From Timema cristinae (lineage: Eukaryota > Arthropoda > Insecta > Phasmatodea > Timematidae), in contig JBCFYV010011135.1 of NCBI GenBank assembly GCA_039000515.1, positions 18,868,178 to 18,932,177 of the forward strand: DNA of 64,000 bases. The letters run 5' to 3'. The notes beneath the pieces were generated by a model that had not been told where the DNA came from, did not search any database, and was given only the letters and a program-made list of their open reading frames with translations. Below are positions 11,302 to 21,284 of the stretch, one piece after another. The translations under genes were made by a program, and so were the position numbers. How positions within the stretch are numbered: the first letter of the stretch is position 1; each line of letters starts with the position of its first letter.

Positions 11302-11482
11302 TTATTATTATTAGCACCGCGTCTTATACCCATTCGGGTTATACGCACTTACGCTAATGTGTAATGGTAGGGTGATTGTGAGATGAAATGAAGGACATAC
11401 AGTTTAACGTGGGATCCGAACCACGGTGGAGACCTGGCATTCCTCACGTTCACAAGATGTCTTGTCAGAGGTGAAGGAAGGG
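11302..11482 (-). repeat. SINE-A, 5'-truncated, perfect 13-bp TSD
   Basis: Minus-oriented SINE-A lacking the tRNA-like head; it ends at GGTGAAGGAAGG. It is flanked by GAAATTGAATATA at 11289-11301 and 11483-11495. This is the third headless SINE-A in the window with an intact duplication. Confidence 0.95.
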
Positions 11483-11495
11483 GAAATTGAATATA

Positions 11496-11625
11496 ACACA
11501 CCCAGGTGTGACCTAGCAACAGCTTCAATAAGGCCGTCCAGTTCCACATGTGATATGGAAGCGTTCTTCAGAGCAAGGTTCGCAAACAACATATGGATCG
11601 CACATCCCGTTATATGAATTTCATA
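11496..11625 (-). CDS. Exon-like open segment, unrecognised (possible partial coding exon)
   Basis: Between a SINE-A and a tRNA-like repeat, the minus strand stays open with protein-like composition: AIHMLFANLALKNASISHVE, then ELDGLIEAVARSHLGVLYSI. Codon choice is less AT-driven than in neighbouring chance ORFs. The minus frame runs on into the SINE at 11302-11482, so any true exon would be shorter than the frame. I see no strong splice acceptor (no pyrimidine tract plus AG just upstream), and a candidate donor (GGGTGTGT near 11502) is only mediocre. I do not recognise the family; it may equally be a fragment of an old element. Confidence 0.2.
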
Positions 11626-11644
11626 TTGTTGGTATATGTGTATC

Positions 11645-11773
11645 AAATTCGGTGACTCTGTGGTTAAAGCGCTCTCTTTTAGGTCTCGGATCTCCTTATG
11701 TTTACACCCAGCCAGGGTCAACAGATTTTTCTATAATGACAACAATCCTTATATCAACCTCATTTGGACAATC
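11645..11773 (+). repeat. tRNA-like repeat head, unassigned
   Basis: The stretch TCGGTGACTCTGTGGTTAAA followed by GCGCTC resembles a tRNA D-arm and A box. No clear B box follows, and the body is not shared with the other SINE families here. Confidence 0.35.
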
Positions 11774-12030
11774 ATCGGTGGCCACATGGTCTAAGGAACC
11801 ACTAAAGGAGAAGACTAGATTGCCTATGACGAGGATATCGAGGTTTCGAATCTCAGTTGTGTGTAATGACAGTGTTTTTTTTATTCCACCTGCAAGTAAA
11901 TGCGGTTACACTTTCTAAAAATATAACCTTTATATTCCCTATTAACATTAGCCTAATTAACACACACTAAACTAATTATCACATAAGCGTACATACCGGA
12001 TGGGTTTTAAGGCGCGGTGGTAAAACAGAA
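11774..12030 (+). repeat. SINE-B copy, diverged
   Basis: Head with TCGGTGGCCACATGGTCTAA and B box (GGTTTCGAATCTCAG), TTCCACC body block, and 3' motif decayed to CATACCGGATGGGTTTTAAG then GCGCGGTGG. A short insertion duplicates the tail-proximal ACATTAGCCTAATTA region. Confidence 0.7.
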
Positions 12031-12085
12031 CTTCCTTCAGAGAGTAAGACAAGACGTCGATTCTATGTCGATTATAGCATGTAAT

Positions 12086-12283
12086 AATATATTTAGCATC
12101 CGCGTCTTACTACCCGTTCGGGTTATACGCTTATGGCCTTTTTATTATTTATCCGTTACACCTGTTATCGCACTTACGCTATGTTATGAGGTGATGTGGA
12201 TAAATAAGACCTACAGTTTACGTGACGACACGTGGAACCGCTTCTCAATTCACAAGATGTCTTCAAGTGAAGAAGGTTTGTAA
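12086..12283 (-). repeat. SINE-A, heavily deleted copy
   Basis: The 3' motif (CGTCTTACTACCCGTTCGGG) is intact at the left. It is followed by shortened SINE-A blocks (ACCTACAGTTTACGTG, TTCACAAGATGTCTTC) with several deletions. The open frame across it is incidental. Confidence 0.7.
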
Positions 12284-12417
12284 CTTATGGCTGTAAAGTA
12301 GCTTAGGTAGTGAAAATATTTAGCAAAGTTCATAGAAATTTTTGTTTGCTGATATAATCAGTGTGTTCATAAAGTGCACGTTAAATATTTTAGATAAATT
12401 ATAAATTTATATATATA

Positions 12418-13206
12418 GGGTGTTTTGAAACTCATAGCGCAAAATGCAATTATAGTTTGTTTTAACCAAAATAAAACAAAATCACTATACACTTACATTC
12501 GTAAAACTATGCTGGTATAATTAAATTTTGTTGAAGTTTCGCTGTACAGCGCCGGGAGAGCACAGATATTCAAGCATGCGTGTACAACAGGTTGCCTAGG
12601 AGCTCGAAGTTTGGCACTACACATCTCGACATCTTGGAGCACGGCAGCAGAACATACCACAATTAATAGTAAACAACACGCCAGTACACCTAGAAATAGG
12701 AAAACATTCTGAGGTCCTAATTAACGGTCCTAAATCACAGAAAGTGCTTGCCAATATTACATGTAAAGTGCACGCGTCTAACTTCTATGCAACCAGTTTT
12801 ATACGCATGGTTGCACTGTTTGCTCTCCCGGTGCTGTACGCAGAAAATTTGAAAACCATTTAATGGCACCAGTATGTTTTCCGGATATAAATGTACAGGT
12901 ATTTTGTATTAGTTTTGTTCAAACAAGCTACAGTAGCCTCGTGGCTTCTTTGGTGCTGACTGACAGCTCACAACTAACAGCTAAAAGCTTTGAAAAGTTA
13001 CCAGACAAAATTATTATCCCTACGTCAACCATATGATCTGCAAAAACATGTGTTTAGCAGCTGTCACTTCTGACCGTCAAAATTTAAGTATTATACCTAA
13101 ATTTTGACTGTTAGAAGTCAGCTGTGAGCGGATCAGTCAGCACCAAAGAAGCCGTGGGGCTAATGTATGTGTGCAGTGTGTGTTAGGTGTTTTCAAACAT
13201 CCATCC
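12418..13206 (+). mobile_element. Long-TIR DNA element, copy 1, interrupted by a MITE
   Basis: Both halves are diverged inverted repeats. The left arm holds GGGTGTTTTGAAACTC and, at about 12547-12563, ACAGCGCCGGGAGAGCA. The right arm holds the complementary TGCTCTCCCGGTGCTGT near 12818 and TTAGGTGTTTTCAAACATCC near 13182. A second copy in opposite orientation lies at 14466-15008. No transposase frame is present. Terminal TA dinucleotides suggest a Tc1/mariner-like family, but that is tentative. Confidence 0.6.
12936..13160. mobile_element. 225-bp MITE nested in copy 1
   Basis: Terminal inverted repeats share GGCTTCTTTGGTGCTGACTG (left at about 12943, right complement ending near 13155). A TA flanks each side (12934-12935, 13161-13162). 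A second, internal inverted repeat (CTTCTGACCGTCAAAATTTA against its complement, about 13067-13130) makes it strongly foldback. It splits the right arm of the host element. Confidence 0.75.
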
Positions 13207-13209
13207 TAT

Positions 13210-13606
13210 ATATAAAGTAGGCCTATACTCAAATTTTCTTATGAGTGACTTTCCTTATCAGACAGTTAGAAAAAAAGTTACAATATCTGCTTTCACGTGT
13301 TACGTGTCTCTTCATGTTATCTGAAAACTGTCACTTTCTATAATTATTTTAATATACAACTCTGATAATTCACCAATAGTAAATTCTAAAACGTACACCT
13401 GGACAAAAGAATTAAATCTAGGATTTTTGGCTTAATGTACCAATATTCTAACACTGACTATCCAGGAATCGACTGGTGATAGGTGGCTGTGGTGTCTATT
13501 ATATAGCATTGTTAGTTGACTATGTCCCCACATCCATCACAGACTCTGTCTTAATCTAAGATTTACCTTCAGCACGGGATATATCCTGGATATATTAGTG
13601 GTATCT
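13210..13606. other. Unremarkable interval before the minisatellite
   Basis: No repeat family or plausible gene. A short run around 13560-13610 (GGATATATCCTGGATATATT) is locally repetitive. Confidence 0.4.
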
Positions 13607-13664
13607 TATGTTACTCGGATTGAATTTCTATGACCAGGTACTAGCCAAAATTAAAAATATATTA

Positions 13665-14137
13665 TATAGGAACAGTCGTATCTTAAATACTATCAGGATA
13701 CGTCGTAATCTAAAATATTATATACGGATACAGTCGTACCCTAAAATATTATATACGGATACAGTCGTATCTAAAATATTATATACGTATATAGTCGTAT
13801 CTAAAATATTATATACGGATACAGTCGTATCTAAAATATTATATACGGATACAGTCGTATCTAAAATATATTACGATACAGTCTGTATCAAAATATTATA
13901 CTACTGGATATAGTTCTATCTAAAATTTATATATGTGACATTCGTATAAAAATTTATTTATATCGGATATATTGTAATAAAATACGCTATTACGGATTAC
14001 AGTCGTATCTAAAATATTATATACGGTACAGTGTATCTAAAATCTATATACGGTTTATAGTCGTATCTAATTTTATATACGGATACAGTCGTATCTAAAA
14101 TATTTATATACGGATAATAGTCTGTTTAAAATATAAT
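13665..14137. repeat. 30-bp minisatellite, about 15 units
   Basis: Tandem units of consensus CTAAAATATTATATACGGAT followed by ACAGTCGTAT. Central units (about 13735-13870) are nearly identical; both edges are degraded by indels. ATACG and CGTAT within each unit are complementary around an 8-nt loop. Since 30 is divisible by three, it stays open in one frame with period 10 residues (ILYTDTVVSK). That is an artefact of the repeat. Confidence 0.95.
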
Positions 14138-14284
14138 TTCCATTTTTCTAAGTTGTTAAAACAAGAAATTTACTACCTCACACTGAAAGTTAGCATAATT
14201 TGATTGATGTCGACAGCTAAAAAATTCATTACTATTTTCTAGGAGGTTCTTGAAATATTAATTCACTTGCTTCATTAACCGGAC

Positions 14285-14455
14285 AGTTTAAGGCGTCACT
14301 CTTGTGTTAATTAGCCTGCTTGAGACTGGTATATCAGGGTTTGACACCCAGTAAGTAGTAAGGTTAGTAAGGTTTTTTTTTACTAAAAGTTTTTTTACTA
14401 TCATTTCACGATAAGAGGGGCAGATTAACTCTAAAATTATTTCTACATCATCAGA
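14285..14455 (+). repeat. Possible SINE-B relic
   Basis: Weak head (GGCGTCACTCTTGTG, GGGTTTGACACCCAG) followed by a TTTTTTTACTATC block. The 3' motif is gone. Confidence 0.35.
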
Positions 14456-14465
14456 GTAAATATAT

Positions 14466-15008
14466 CATGGTGTACGGAAACTCAATGACCAAACATCACA
14501 TAAAACTGGTTTTAACCAAAAGTAATACAAAATCCATGTACACTTACATCAGGAGAACTATGATAATACCACTAAAGTATGTTCAAAGTTTCGGCGTACA
14601 GCGCCGGGAGAGCAAAGCTGTTCAAGCATGCGTGTACAACAGGTTGCATAGAAGCTAGGCACGTGGCACTGTACATGTAATAATGGAAACACTTTCTGTG
14701 ATGTAGGACCATTAATGAGACCCTCGAAATGTATTCACATTTCTAGATAGGGCTGGTGTGTTGTTTATAGTTAATGGTGGTATGTTCTGTTGCCGTGCTC
14801 CAAGATGTCTAGGTGTGTAGTACTGCACTCCCTTGCTCCTATGCAACTTGTTCTACAAGCATGCTTTCTGGCCATGTACGCTAAAACTTTGAACACATTT
14901 TAATGGTAATAACATTGTTTTGAGGATGTATGTGTGTAGTGATTTTGTGTTACTTTCTGTTCAAACATCTATATGTGCAGTTTGGGTTCTTAGTTTCTGA
15001 ACAGCCTG
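14466..15008 (-). mobile_element. Long-TIR DNA element, copy 2 (inverted relative to copy 1)
   Basis: Read on the minus strand, it follows copy 1 block by block: the end near 14985-15008 (CAGGCTGTTCAGAAACTAAG), then GAGCACGGCAACAGAACATACC, the central region, and the opposite arm with CAGCGCCGGGAGAGCAAAGC at about 14598 on plus. The 63-codon frame at 14467 is incidental. With copy 1 it brackets the minisatellite. Confidence 0.6.
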
Positions 15009-15334
15009 TATATGCGTTCAACCTAAACGTGGTGCTATAAAATTAATTCATTCAATAGAAAATAAAAATAGGATATACATTTAAGAGATAGTGTGTTTTC
15101 CAAGATTTTGCTGGACAAACTATTTGATTGCATTAATGAGCTGAATATATTTTTATGTTAATATTTCTTTACATGAACACTAAGTAAACATGTTATTTTC
15201 TTCAATTATATTTATATTTATCATTTGATCCATACACAATATACTTACAGAAAAATGAGGTACATATCAAATAAATACACTGACACATTTAATTTCTTTT
15301 TACATATTTAAACACTTCAATATTTAATTGCCTT

Positions 15335-15592
15335 ACCCACTTCTGTGGTCGCATCGTCTTAGGCATTACTCTCGTCGTGATAGACTAAATTCCGATGATG
15401 GATTGATCGTGGTTCGATTCTTGTTGGGTGTACTGAGGGTAGTCTTTTTTATCTATATAATTTCCCACTCTCTCTCCACGTGAGTGTGGGGCCACTTCCT
15501 TTAAATTCAACACAATTCGTTTCTTGCTCATTACCACAATAAGTAAATAAACATATTACCCGAATGGATATTAAGACGTGGTGCTAGATAAA
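15335..15592 (+). repeat. SINE-B copy
   Basis: Head (CTTCTGTGGTCGCATCGTCT), B box (GTGGTTCGATTCTTG), body (GGGTGTACTGAGGGTAG, TTTCCCACTCTCTCTCC) and 3' motif decayed to ATTACCCGAATGGATATTAAG plus GTGGTGCTAGA. Confidence 0.8.
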
Positions 15593-15639
15593 AGAATTAA
15601 ATATTTCACTAACATCTTACTCAGGTAGTAGTAGTAATA

Positions 15640-15815
15640 ATACTAAAGAGGAATTCATAAAATAGGTATCCACTCTTATGTTAGCGAAAAAGTGAGGGAC
15701 CATTTAGGAAAAAATATTTTTATCATACCCAAACAAGAGTTGAGCCCAAACCTCTCCATATGCGACAAAATAGACAAATTAGTGGAATTTAAACTCCATA
15801 CCCACCAATATTTAG
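15640..15815 (-). repeat. SINE-B fragment
   Basis: Minus-oriented body blocks (GGGACCATTTAGGAAAAAAT, GAGTTGAGCCCAAACCTCTC) and a partial head. The 3' end is lost. With the preceding copy it makes a head-out inverted pair. Confidence 0.55.
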
Positions 15816-16309
15816 CTCCAACTATAAGAACAGACTAATCGATTAATTTATTTTAAAATCAAAGATTCAAGAACGAAACACTCTAACATTAGAAAATTAC
15901 AAGTATTTCAGGCATGATCTGCAAGGTTTGCAGAAAGATAAAATTCCTTATTCATATGTTATGGTTCGTTTGTGACATGTAGGTAAAGATTAAAATCTGG
16001 AGTTGGTATTCTTGTAAAGATTTTTCTTTAAAATTATTTCTTACTTTCCCTATATGCAATTGGGGGTAATTTTTATATTAATTTATATCCCTCATTTCTA
16101 CTTAATTAATGTAATTAAAACTTACATAGCCTAGACAAAGAGTTGATGATATGGTAAAAAAAATTACTACCAGAGTTTTATATCTGTCTGACGTTTAACT
16201 ATGAATGTGTATAAAATATTAACAATTCCTAAAATTTAAAGCATGACGACTTAATCCAAGTGAACATCAGTGAGGATTAAAGCAATGTAAACACAACACC
16301 TTTATCTTG

Positions 16310-16515
16310 TTTCGGTGGCTAAATAATCCAAACCATCATTCTAGTATTAGAGTGAACTGTCGATTAAAGGGATGTCAATGTTTGAATTCTGGTCGGATTA
16401 AAATAAGTTCTTATCCCAAACTGTTCCTACCATTCTTCTATACTAATGGGAGTGCACTTTATTCTAAAATCTTCCTTCCTCATACTTATTACTATTATTT
16501 GAACAGGTAGTGAAA
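16310..16515 (+). repeat. SINE-B relic
   Basis: Order and spacing follow SINE-B (TTTCGGTGGCTAAAT, TTTGAATTCTGGTCGG, ATTCTAAAATCTTCCTTCCT), but identity is low. The 67-codon open frame over it is not a gene. Confidence 0.4.
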
Positions 16516-17180
16516 CCTCTTCAAATAAACATTTGTTTCACTTTGTTTATTTTTTAATAACTTGGCTTGAAAAAAATTGATGTAATCTACCACAAACTAT
16601 AATTTTGAGATATTATGGGCCTTAAAAATCATAAAGAAAAATGGCTGTGAAGTTCTACGTAGGTTTCGAGGTGAGAGGCAAATGATCTAGCGTGTGGTTA
16701 ATGGCGGTAACTTGTACTAAAGTGAAGACTTCGTGCAGCGAGAAATAAAATTGCCGGCCTAAGAAACTTCTCTCTCCGTTACAAATTCCAAAAGTTTTCA
16801 CCCCTCTTTCCCCTCTCAATTTCTTTACTACAACCACTTTCACATTCGTATACAGTTCCTAAACTAGAAGTGTCGTAAAATCACCGTGGGATAAATACCT
16901 GTTACTACTTACAGCTAGGAAGAAGTTATAATTATTATTTTCTCGTTTTGTTTCCATTTAGTCCACGAGTTAAATTCTGATCTGATAGTCGTGTAAAGGA
17001 CTTAACAGTATACCTAAATTATTTGTCCTACAATAATCTGGGCTCCAACGGTTTGGTCTACAATAGTTTTGTATAATAGTTTTTGATAAGAACGGATCAG
17101 GAAATTATTGTCAGATTAGTATAAATGTAAAAATGTAACAAGTGAATGATTTGATATAGCCGGGCAGAATGTTTTGTAAA
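16516..17180. other. Interval without recognised genes
   Basis: Between about 16640 and 16860 the base composition is more balanced and a 62-codon minus frame exists, with no recognisable family. The rest is AT-rich. Confidence 0.4.
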
Positions 17181-17186
17181 CATGGA

Positions 17187-17770
17187 AGTAGATAAAGTGG
17201 AAATTGACAGAAGGGTTGAATGCATTTCAGAGAGTAGTTTTATATATGTGGACTACCACCAAGAAGGAAGTATCAAAGGAGGCAAAAATGGAAGTATATA
17301 AAAGTGTGTTAACGCCAACATGTTATGGATGTTATGGATGTGAAGCGTGTGTATGTCATGAGGAACACAAGAGTAAGATGAATGTGGTTGAAATTAAATA
17401 TCTAAGAAATGTATGTGAAACAATGAATATGGACAGAGTCAGTAATGAATGGGTGCTGAAGGAGTGCGGTTTCAAAGGGATTACAATAGTTCAAGGTGAA
17501 AGAAGCGTCTTACATTGGTTTGGGCATGTTAAGAGGATGAGTGCGGCTTGAGTGATGGGGCAAATATATGAAGGTAGAGTGTGTGGATCAAAATTTGGGT
17601 GTAGGCCGTGTAAGGTATGGTTAAATGTGGTAGACGAATGTGTGAAAAAGAGAAACATTAAAAGGGTAAAGAATAAAATATAAACTATTACTTGGTGTAT
17701 GGATGTTGTTGAAGGGAAGAGAGTATGCAAAGATAGAGAAGTTTGGAGAAAGTTAGAGAAGATGGATTAA
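17187..17770 (+). pseudogene. LINE-b: C-terminal fragment of a non-LTR retrotransposon reverse transcriptase
   Basis: The frame at 17204-17551 contains SKEAKMEVYKSVLTPTCYGC, then EIKYLRNVCETMNMDRVSNE and SVLHWFGHVKRM. This matches the familiar region downstream of the RT catalytic domain (AVYKSVL-PTLLYGCE, RYLR-VCG-TR-DRVRN, VLRWFGHVERM). After a stop it continues to about 17770 with KVWLNVVDECVKKRNIK and DREVWRKLEKMD, typical of the end of such proteins. The palm and endonuclease domains are absent. Stops and a frameshift make it a dead 5'-truncated copy. Confidence 0.85.
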
Positions 17771-17779
17771 GTACGGAGT

Positions 17780-18630
17780 TGTTTTTTTTAGTTATATATA
17801 TAGTTTCTTCCCTACCCAGTTAGGTAACGGCGTGATTAGATATGTAGGCCTATGTGTGTAAAAATTGGGGAATTAATAATTGTATTAAGACTACTAAAGC
17901 CATAAACAAAATGTTTTGAAGTTAAAAGTACTCACGTGTCTCCAAAAAACCACATAAGACTAGAGTAATGCGTTAGCCCCCAGACACACTGTAACTTGAA
18001 TAAACCCACTTTAATCACACTTAAGTAAACATTAATTCTACCCTTTTCGGTGACCGCAGGCGTCACCCTAGCAAATAACTTAACCTCCGATACCAGGGAG
18101 ATTAGGGCTAAAGCCTTCCTCTAGATTAAACCTCCATCTTCCTTATCACACAAGTACAAAGCGATATAAAGTCACGTAACCCTGCTTTTCCAAGGATATA
18201 TTTTGCAGAAAAACATGGAAATTGAACATGTTGTTTATATGTATGGCAACACTGTAATGTTGGCAGGGTGTTGTGCAACTTGTGTGACCTTGAGACATAC
18301 ATTAGGTCTAGCTAGTTGAGTAAGAGCATTTGAAAGTGTAAGATGAGTTTTCCACGATCAGAGCGAGTATTCATTTTGTAAAATTATTTTAAGGCCATTT
18401 CCAACATAGAATGTCATCTATTGTTTGCACGTAATTTTTCCGAAACACGTTAGCCAAATAAATCAATAATATGCTGAGTTGATGGAACAAAATACAAGTT
18501 TTTTTTTCTTTGGCTTGCGTGACTTTTGAATCTTCCTGTATAATCAGTAAATTTACATATAAGTCAAACTGGTAGTGAGACGAAATGAAAAAATACAGTA
18601 AAAACAATTTTAGTTGCAGGTTATTGAGAC
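17780..18630. other. Non-repetitive interval, slightly GC-richer at 17930-18370
   Basis: No recognised repeat. Around 18240-18260 the string TATGGCAACACTG resembles insect core-promoter motif-1-like sequences, and a short frame begins ATGAGTTTTCCACGATCAGAG near 18341. Neither is enough to call a promoter or gene. Confidence 0.25.
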
Positions 18631-18860
18631 AAAAATACTCATTCGTAGGTACGTGGATTTAAGCATTAGTCACATCTTGTCCAGTTTTCTGTTAGTGAAT
18701 ATATTTAGGTCCAATCCTCAGCCGTGTATAGTCAGTTTGTTAATCGTAGTGGGTTTAACAAACTCACTCAACTCCCATCTTTGTATATTCATATAAATTC
18801 TGACTGGTTAATATCCACGCCATTTGGGTAAATATGTGGCTAGCAAGAATAGGTAGTAAA
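18630..18860 (+). repeat. Doubtful SINE-B relic
   Basis: Faint similarity to SINE-B order (CCAATCCTCAGCCGTG as a B-box relic, CAACTCCCATC, CAAGAATAGGTAGTAAAATA at the end). Confidence 0.2.
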
Positions 18861-19319
18861 ATATGATGCACAAAATAAAAATACCAACTAAAACTGTCTT
18901 ATATATTTTAATTTGGCATTTATCTACATCCCTTAACACGAAATCACCAAAAAAGAGTAGATAGAAAAAAAAATTGTAGAGATTAAGGGGAGAACGTTGC
19001 AGTTTTTACACAGAAAAAAATGTTTTAACCGCTAAATATATCAAATATATCTGCCGTGGTAAAATATAATCTTATTTTATATCCATAGCAATCCCAACAG
19101 TTACTAAATATCTGTCGAGATTGTCCTAAAATTTAACGATAGTTTGTTTTCTTAATTTAAAAGGTTTTTTATATCAGATTCTAATTTGCTCATTAGAGAT
19201 ATTCCAGAACTGTTGAAATAAATAAATTAAAATATTTGTTTCTACGGGATAAGTGTTGATTTAATTTGGTTAAATATGTGTTCTTCTAAAACAAAAATAA
19301 AAACTCCTTTTTTCACCAA

Positions 19320-19562
19320 TGTATTTTGTTACCCGTTTGGTTCATACGTTTTTTTAACTAACTAAGTTAATGATTTTATGAATTAGGAGAGTCATATTCA
19401 TAGTAAGTGTACCCGCATTTGAGCTTAAGGTGATTATAAAACCACTTTGTAAAAACCACCCTCACTATACCCGACCGAGATTCGAACCTTGATCTTTCCA
19501 TCATCAGAAGTCTAGCCCACTACGAGGGTAGTGCGTTAGACCACGAGGCCACCAGGGCACTT
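19320..19562 (-). repeat. SINE-B copy
   Basis: 3' motif relic TTACCCGTTTGGTTCATACG at the left, body GTGTACCCGCATTTGAGC, B box (GAGATTCGAACCTTGATC) and A box (GTGCGTTAGACCACGAGGCC) at the right. The head is well preserved and the tail weak. Confidence 0.85.
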
Positions 19563-19597
19563 CATTAATCTTTTCTTGCGTCACTTAATATTATTAT

Positions 19598-20215
19598 TAT
19601 TATTATGTGTTCTCTCTTCCGACAGGTCCATTCCGTTTGTCAATGAACGTAACCCTCCAATGCACCCTGTCCTCTGCCTCCTCCTGGAGCTTCCAGAATG
19701 TTCTTCTTTCCTTCAAGTCCTCCAATATTTGAATCCTCCTTTCTAAGTTCCCTTTTCCCTCAACTTTTCCTTCTATGACGTCATGCAGAAGACATTTCAT
19801 CTTATTATTATTATTATTATTATTATTAGCACCGCGTCTTACTACCCATTCGGGTTATACGCACTTACGCTAATGTGTATTGGTAGGGTGATTGTGAGAT
19901 GAAATGGAGGACCTACAGTTTAACGTGGAATCCGAACCACGGTGGAGGCTTGGCATTCCCCACATTAACAAGATGTCTTGTCAGAGGTGAAGGAAGGGTT
20001 TGGTAATCAGATAAATCTTTGCCGGGACCGAGGATTGAACCCCGGACCTCCAGCATAGAAGTCTGACACCTTACCCCTAGACCACCAGGTCACCGACCAT
20101 TTCATCTTAAGGACGTGTCTGATCCAGTATTCCTTGTATGGAAAAATCATATCCAAAATTGTTATCTTTTCACCTACTCTTCTTAGAATTTTATTTGTCA
20201 TCCTGTCTGTCCTTC
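19598..20215 (-). pseudogene. LINE-a: C-terminal end of a non-LTR reverse transcriptase, split by a SINE-A
   Basis: Minus strand. The outer part (20110-20215) encodes MTNKILRRVGEKITILDMIF and WIRHVLKMK. The inner part (19598-19800) encodes LLHDVIEGKVEGKGNLERRI, LEDLKERRTFWKLQEEAEDR and RNGPVGRENT. These are the conserved tail blocks after the RT domain in a common arthropod LINE family. The SINE separates two parts that are contiguous in relatives. Just past the protein end is a short (TAA)n tract (19586-19602 on plus as ATT), probably the LINE tail. No palm domain, so strongly 5'-truncated. Confidence 0.9.
19805..20097 (-). repeat. SINE-A, full length, inserted in LINE-a with perfect 12-bp TSD
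   Basis: Complete minus-oriented SINE-A. The duplication CATTTCATCTTA lies at 19793-19804 and 20098-20109, so the insertion post-dates the LINE. A 64-codon frame crossing the junction is an artefact. Confidence 0.97.
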
Positions 20216-21284
20216 AAACCACAACGTAATAATTATATTTTGAAAGTTAAAGTTTTGGCGTGTAAAAATGGAAACAATATAATCTTTCCCAAATTGTGAT
20301 ATTTTTTTTATCAATAAATATATTTAGAAATAATCCCAAGTTATTTAAAGGTTTTAGGGCTGGCCTGAGCATAGCGGGAATATTCCGAGTAAAATCAAAA
20401 CCAAATGTCAACCAAAACATTCTAATGAAGCCATAGCAAATATTTTCAAACAAAAAGTATTGTTGTTCCAGAATAAATAAAATATTTTTTAAGTTTATAT
20501 AATTATTTAAATTAATTTTCCCCTAAGTATTCTCAACAAATCTTAAAATTTGTTATGAGAAATAATACATTTAATCAGAAACTTTTTAAATTAAGTGGAA
20601 GAAATCTTTGTCGAACTAAAAGCGACGTCAACACAACAACAGCTGTTAATATAGGTGTTTTTTTTCAAATAAATTAAACTATATACTTTGATTTATCGAG
20701 TACAAAAACGTTTTTGTCATAAAAACTGAAGAAATACAGACTTATTAAGTCACGTTTCCTCACCAACGACCTTGAGAAACGTGACCTTTAACTTTACTAC
20801 AGTCTGCCATGACGATAAAAAAAAAGGTTTATTGGGGGGTAAGGTGAAGCCGTTTATTTTTATTTCAATACGTGTATAAACAAATTAAGTAAGGTAGTTT
20901 TTATTTTAAAAACCTAACCCTGGAAAGTAGTGATACATAAAAATCTGTCCGCCATGTGGTTTCCATTGAAGTAATAAAAATGGAACAGGGAAAAAGAGTA
21001 CGAAAATAAATTTTGAATCACTCATAAACAGATATTATGTCATTTTATGAGTACAGTAGAAATAAGCCAGTAGATTGTTTTATGTTCTCGTCACTAAAAT
21101 TTATTTTTATTTTTTGTGTCCGTTATTTAAAATCTCTTTGATCATTATTCTCATCGTCAATAAATTATATTCAATTTAAATGACAGTAAAATTTATTTTA
21201 AATTTGTATCTGTTAAATATAATGAACTAATACAAAAGTTTCCAAAGTGTTATTTTAGAATGTATTTTTAGTGATTCGTCATTG
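20216..21284. other. AT-rich interval, nothing recognised
   Basis: Short frames only. No repeats in common with the rest of the window. Confidence 0.5.

Noticed and set aside
11404..11721. 105-codon minus frame and 122-codon plus frame (11550-11918)
   Set aside because: The frames run into SINE-A and SINE-B sequence. Only the part at 11496-11625 on the minus strand was kept as a weak exon candidate.
13608..13913. 101-codon frame with ten-residue repeats
   Set aside because: Product of the 30-bp minisatellite staying in frame; no start context or flanking coding sequence.
13665..14137. CRISPR-like regular repeats
   Set aside because: The units are directly contiguous with no unique spacers, in an animal genome; this is a minisatellite.
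18240..18380. A promoter plus short first exon near TATGGCAACACTG
   Set aside because: A single motif and a frame of about 12 codons are not enough; a similar word occurs near 25805 in unrelated AT-rich DNA.
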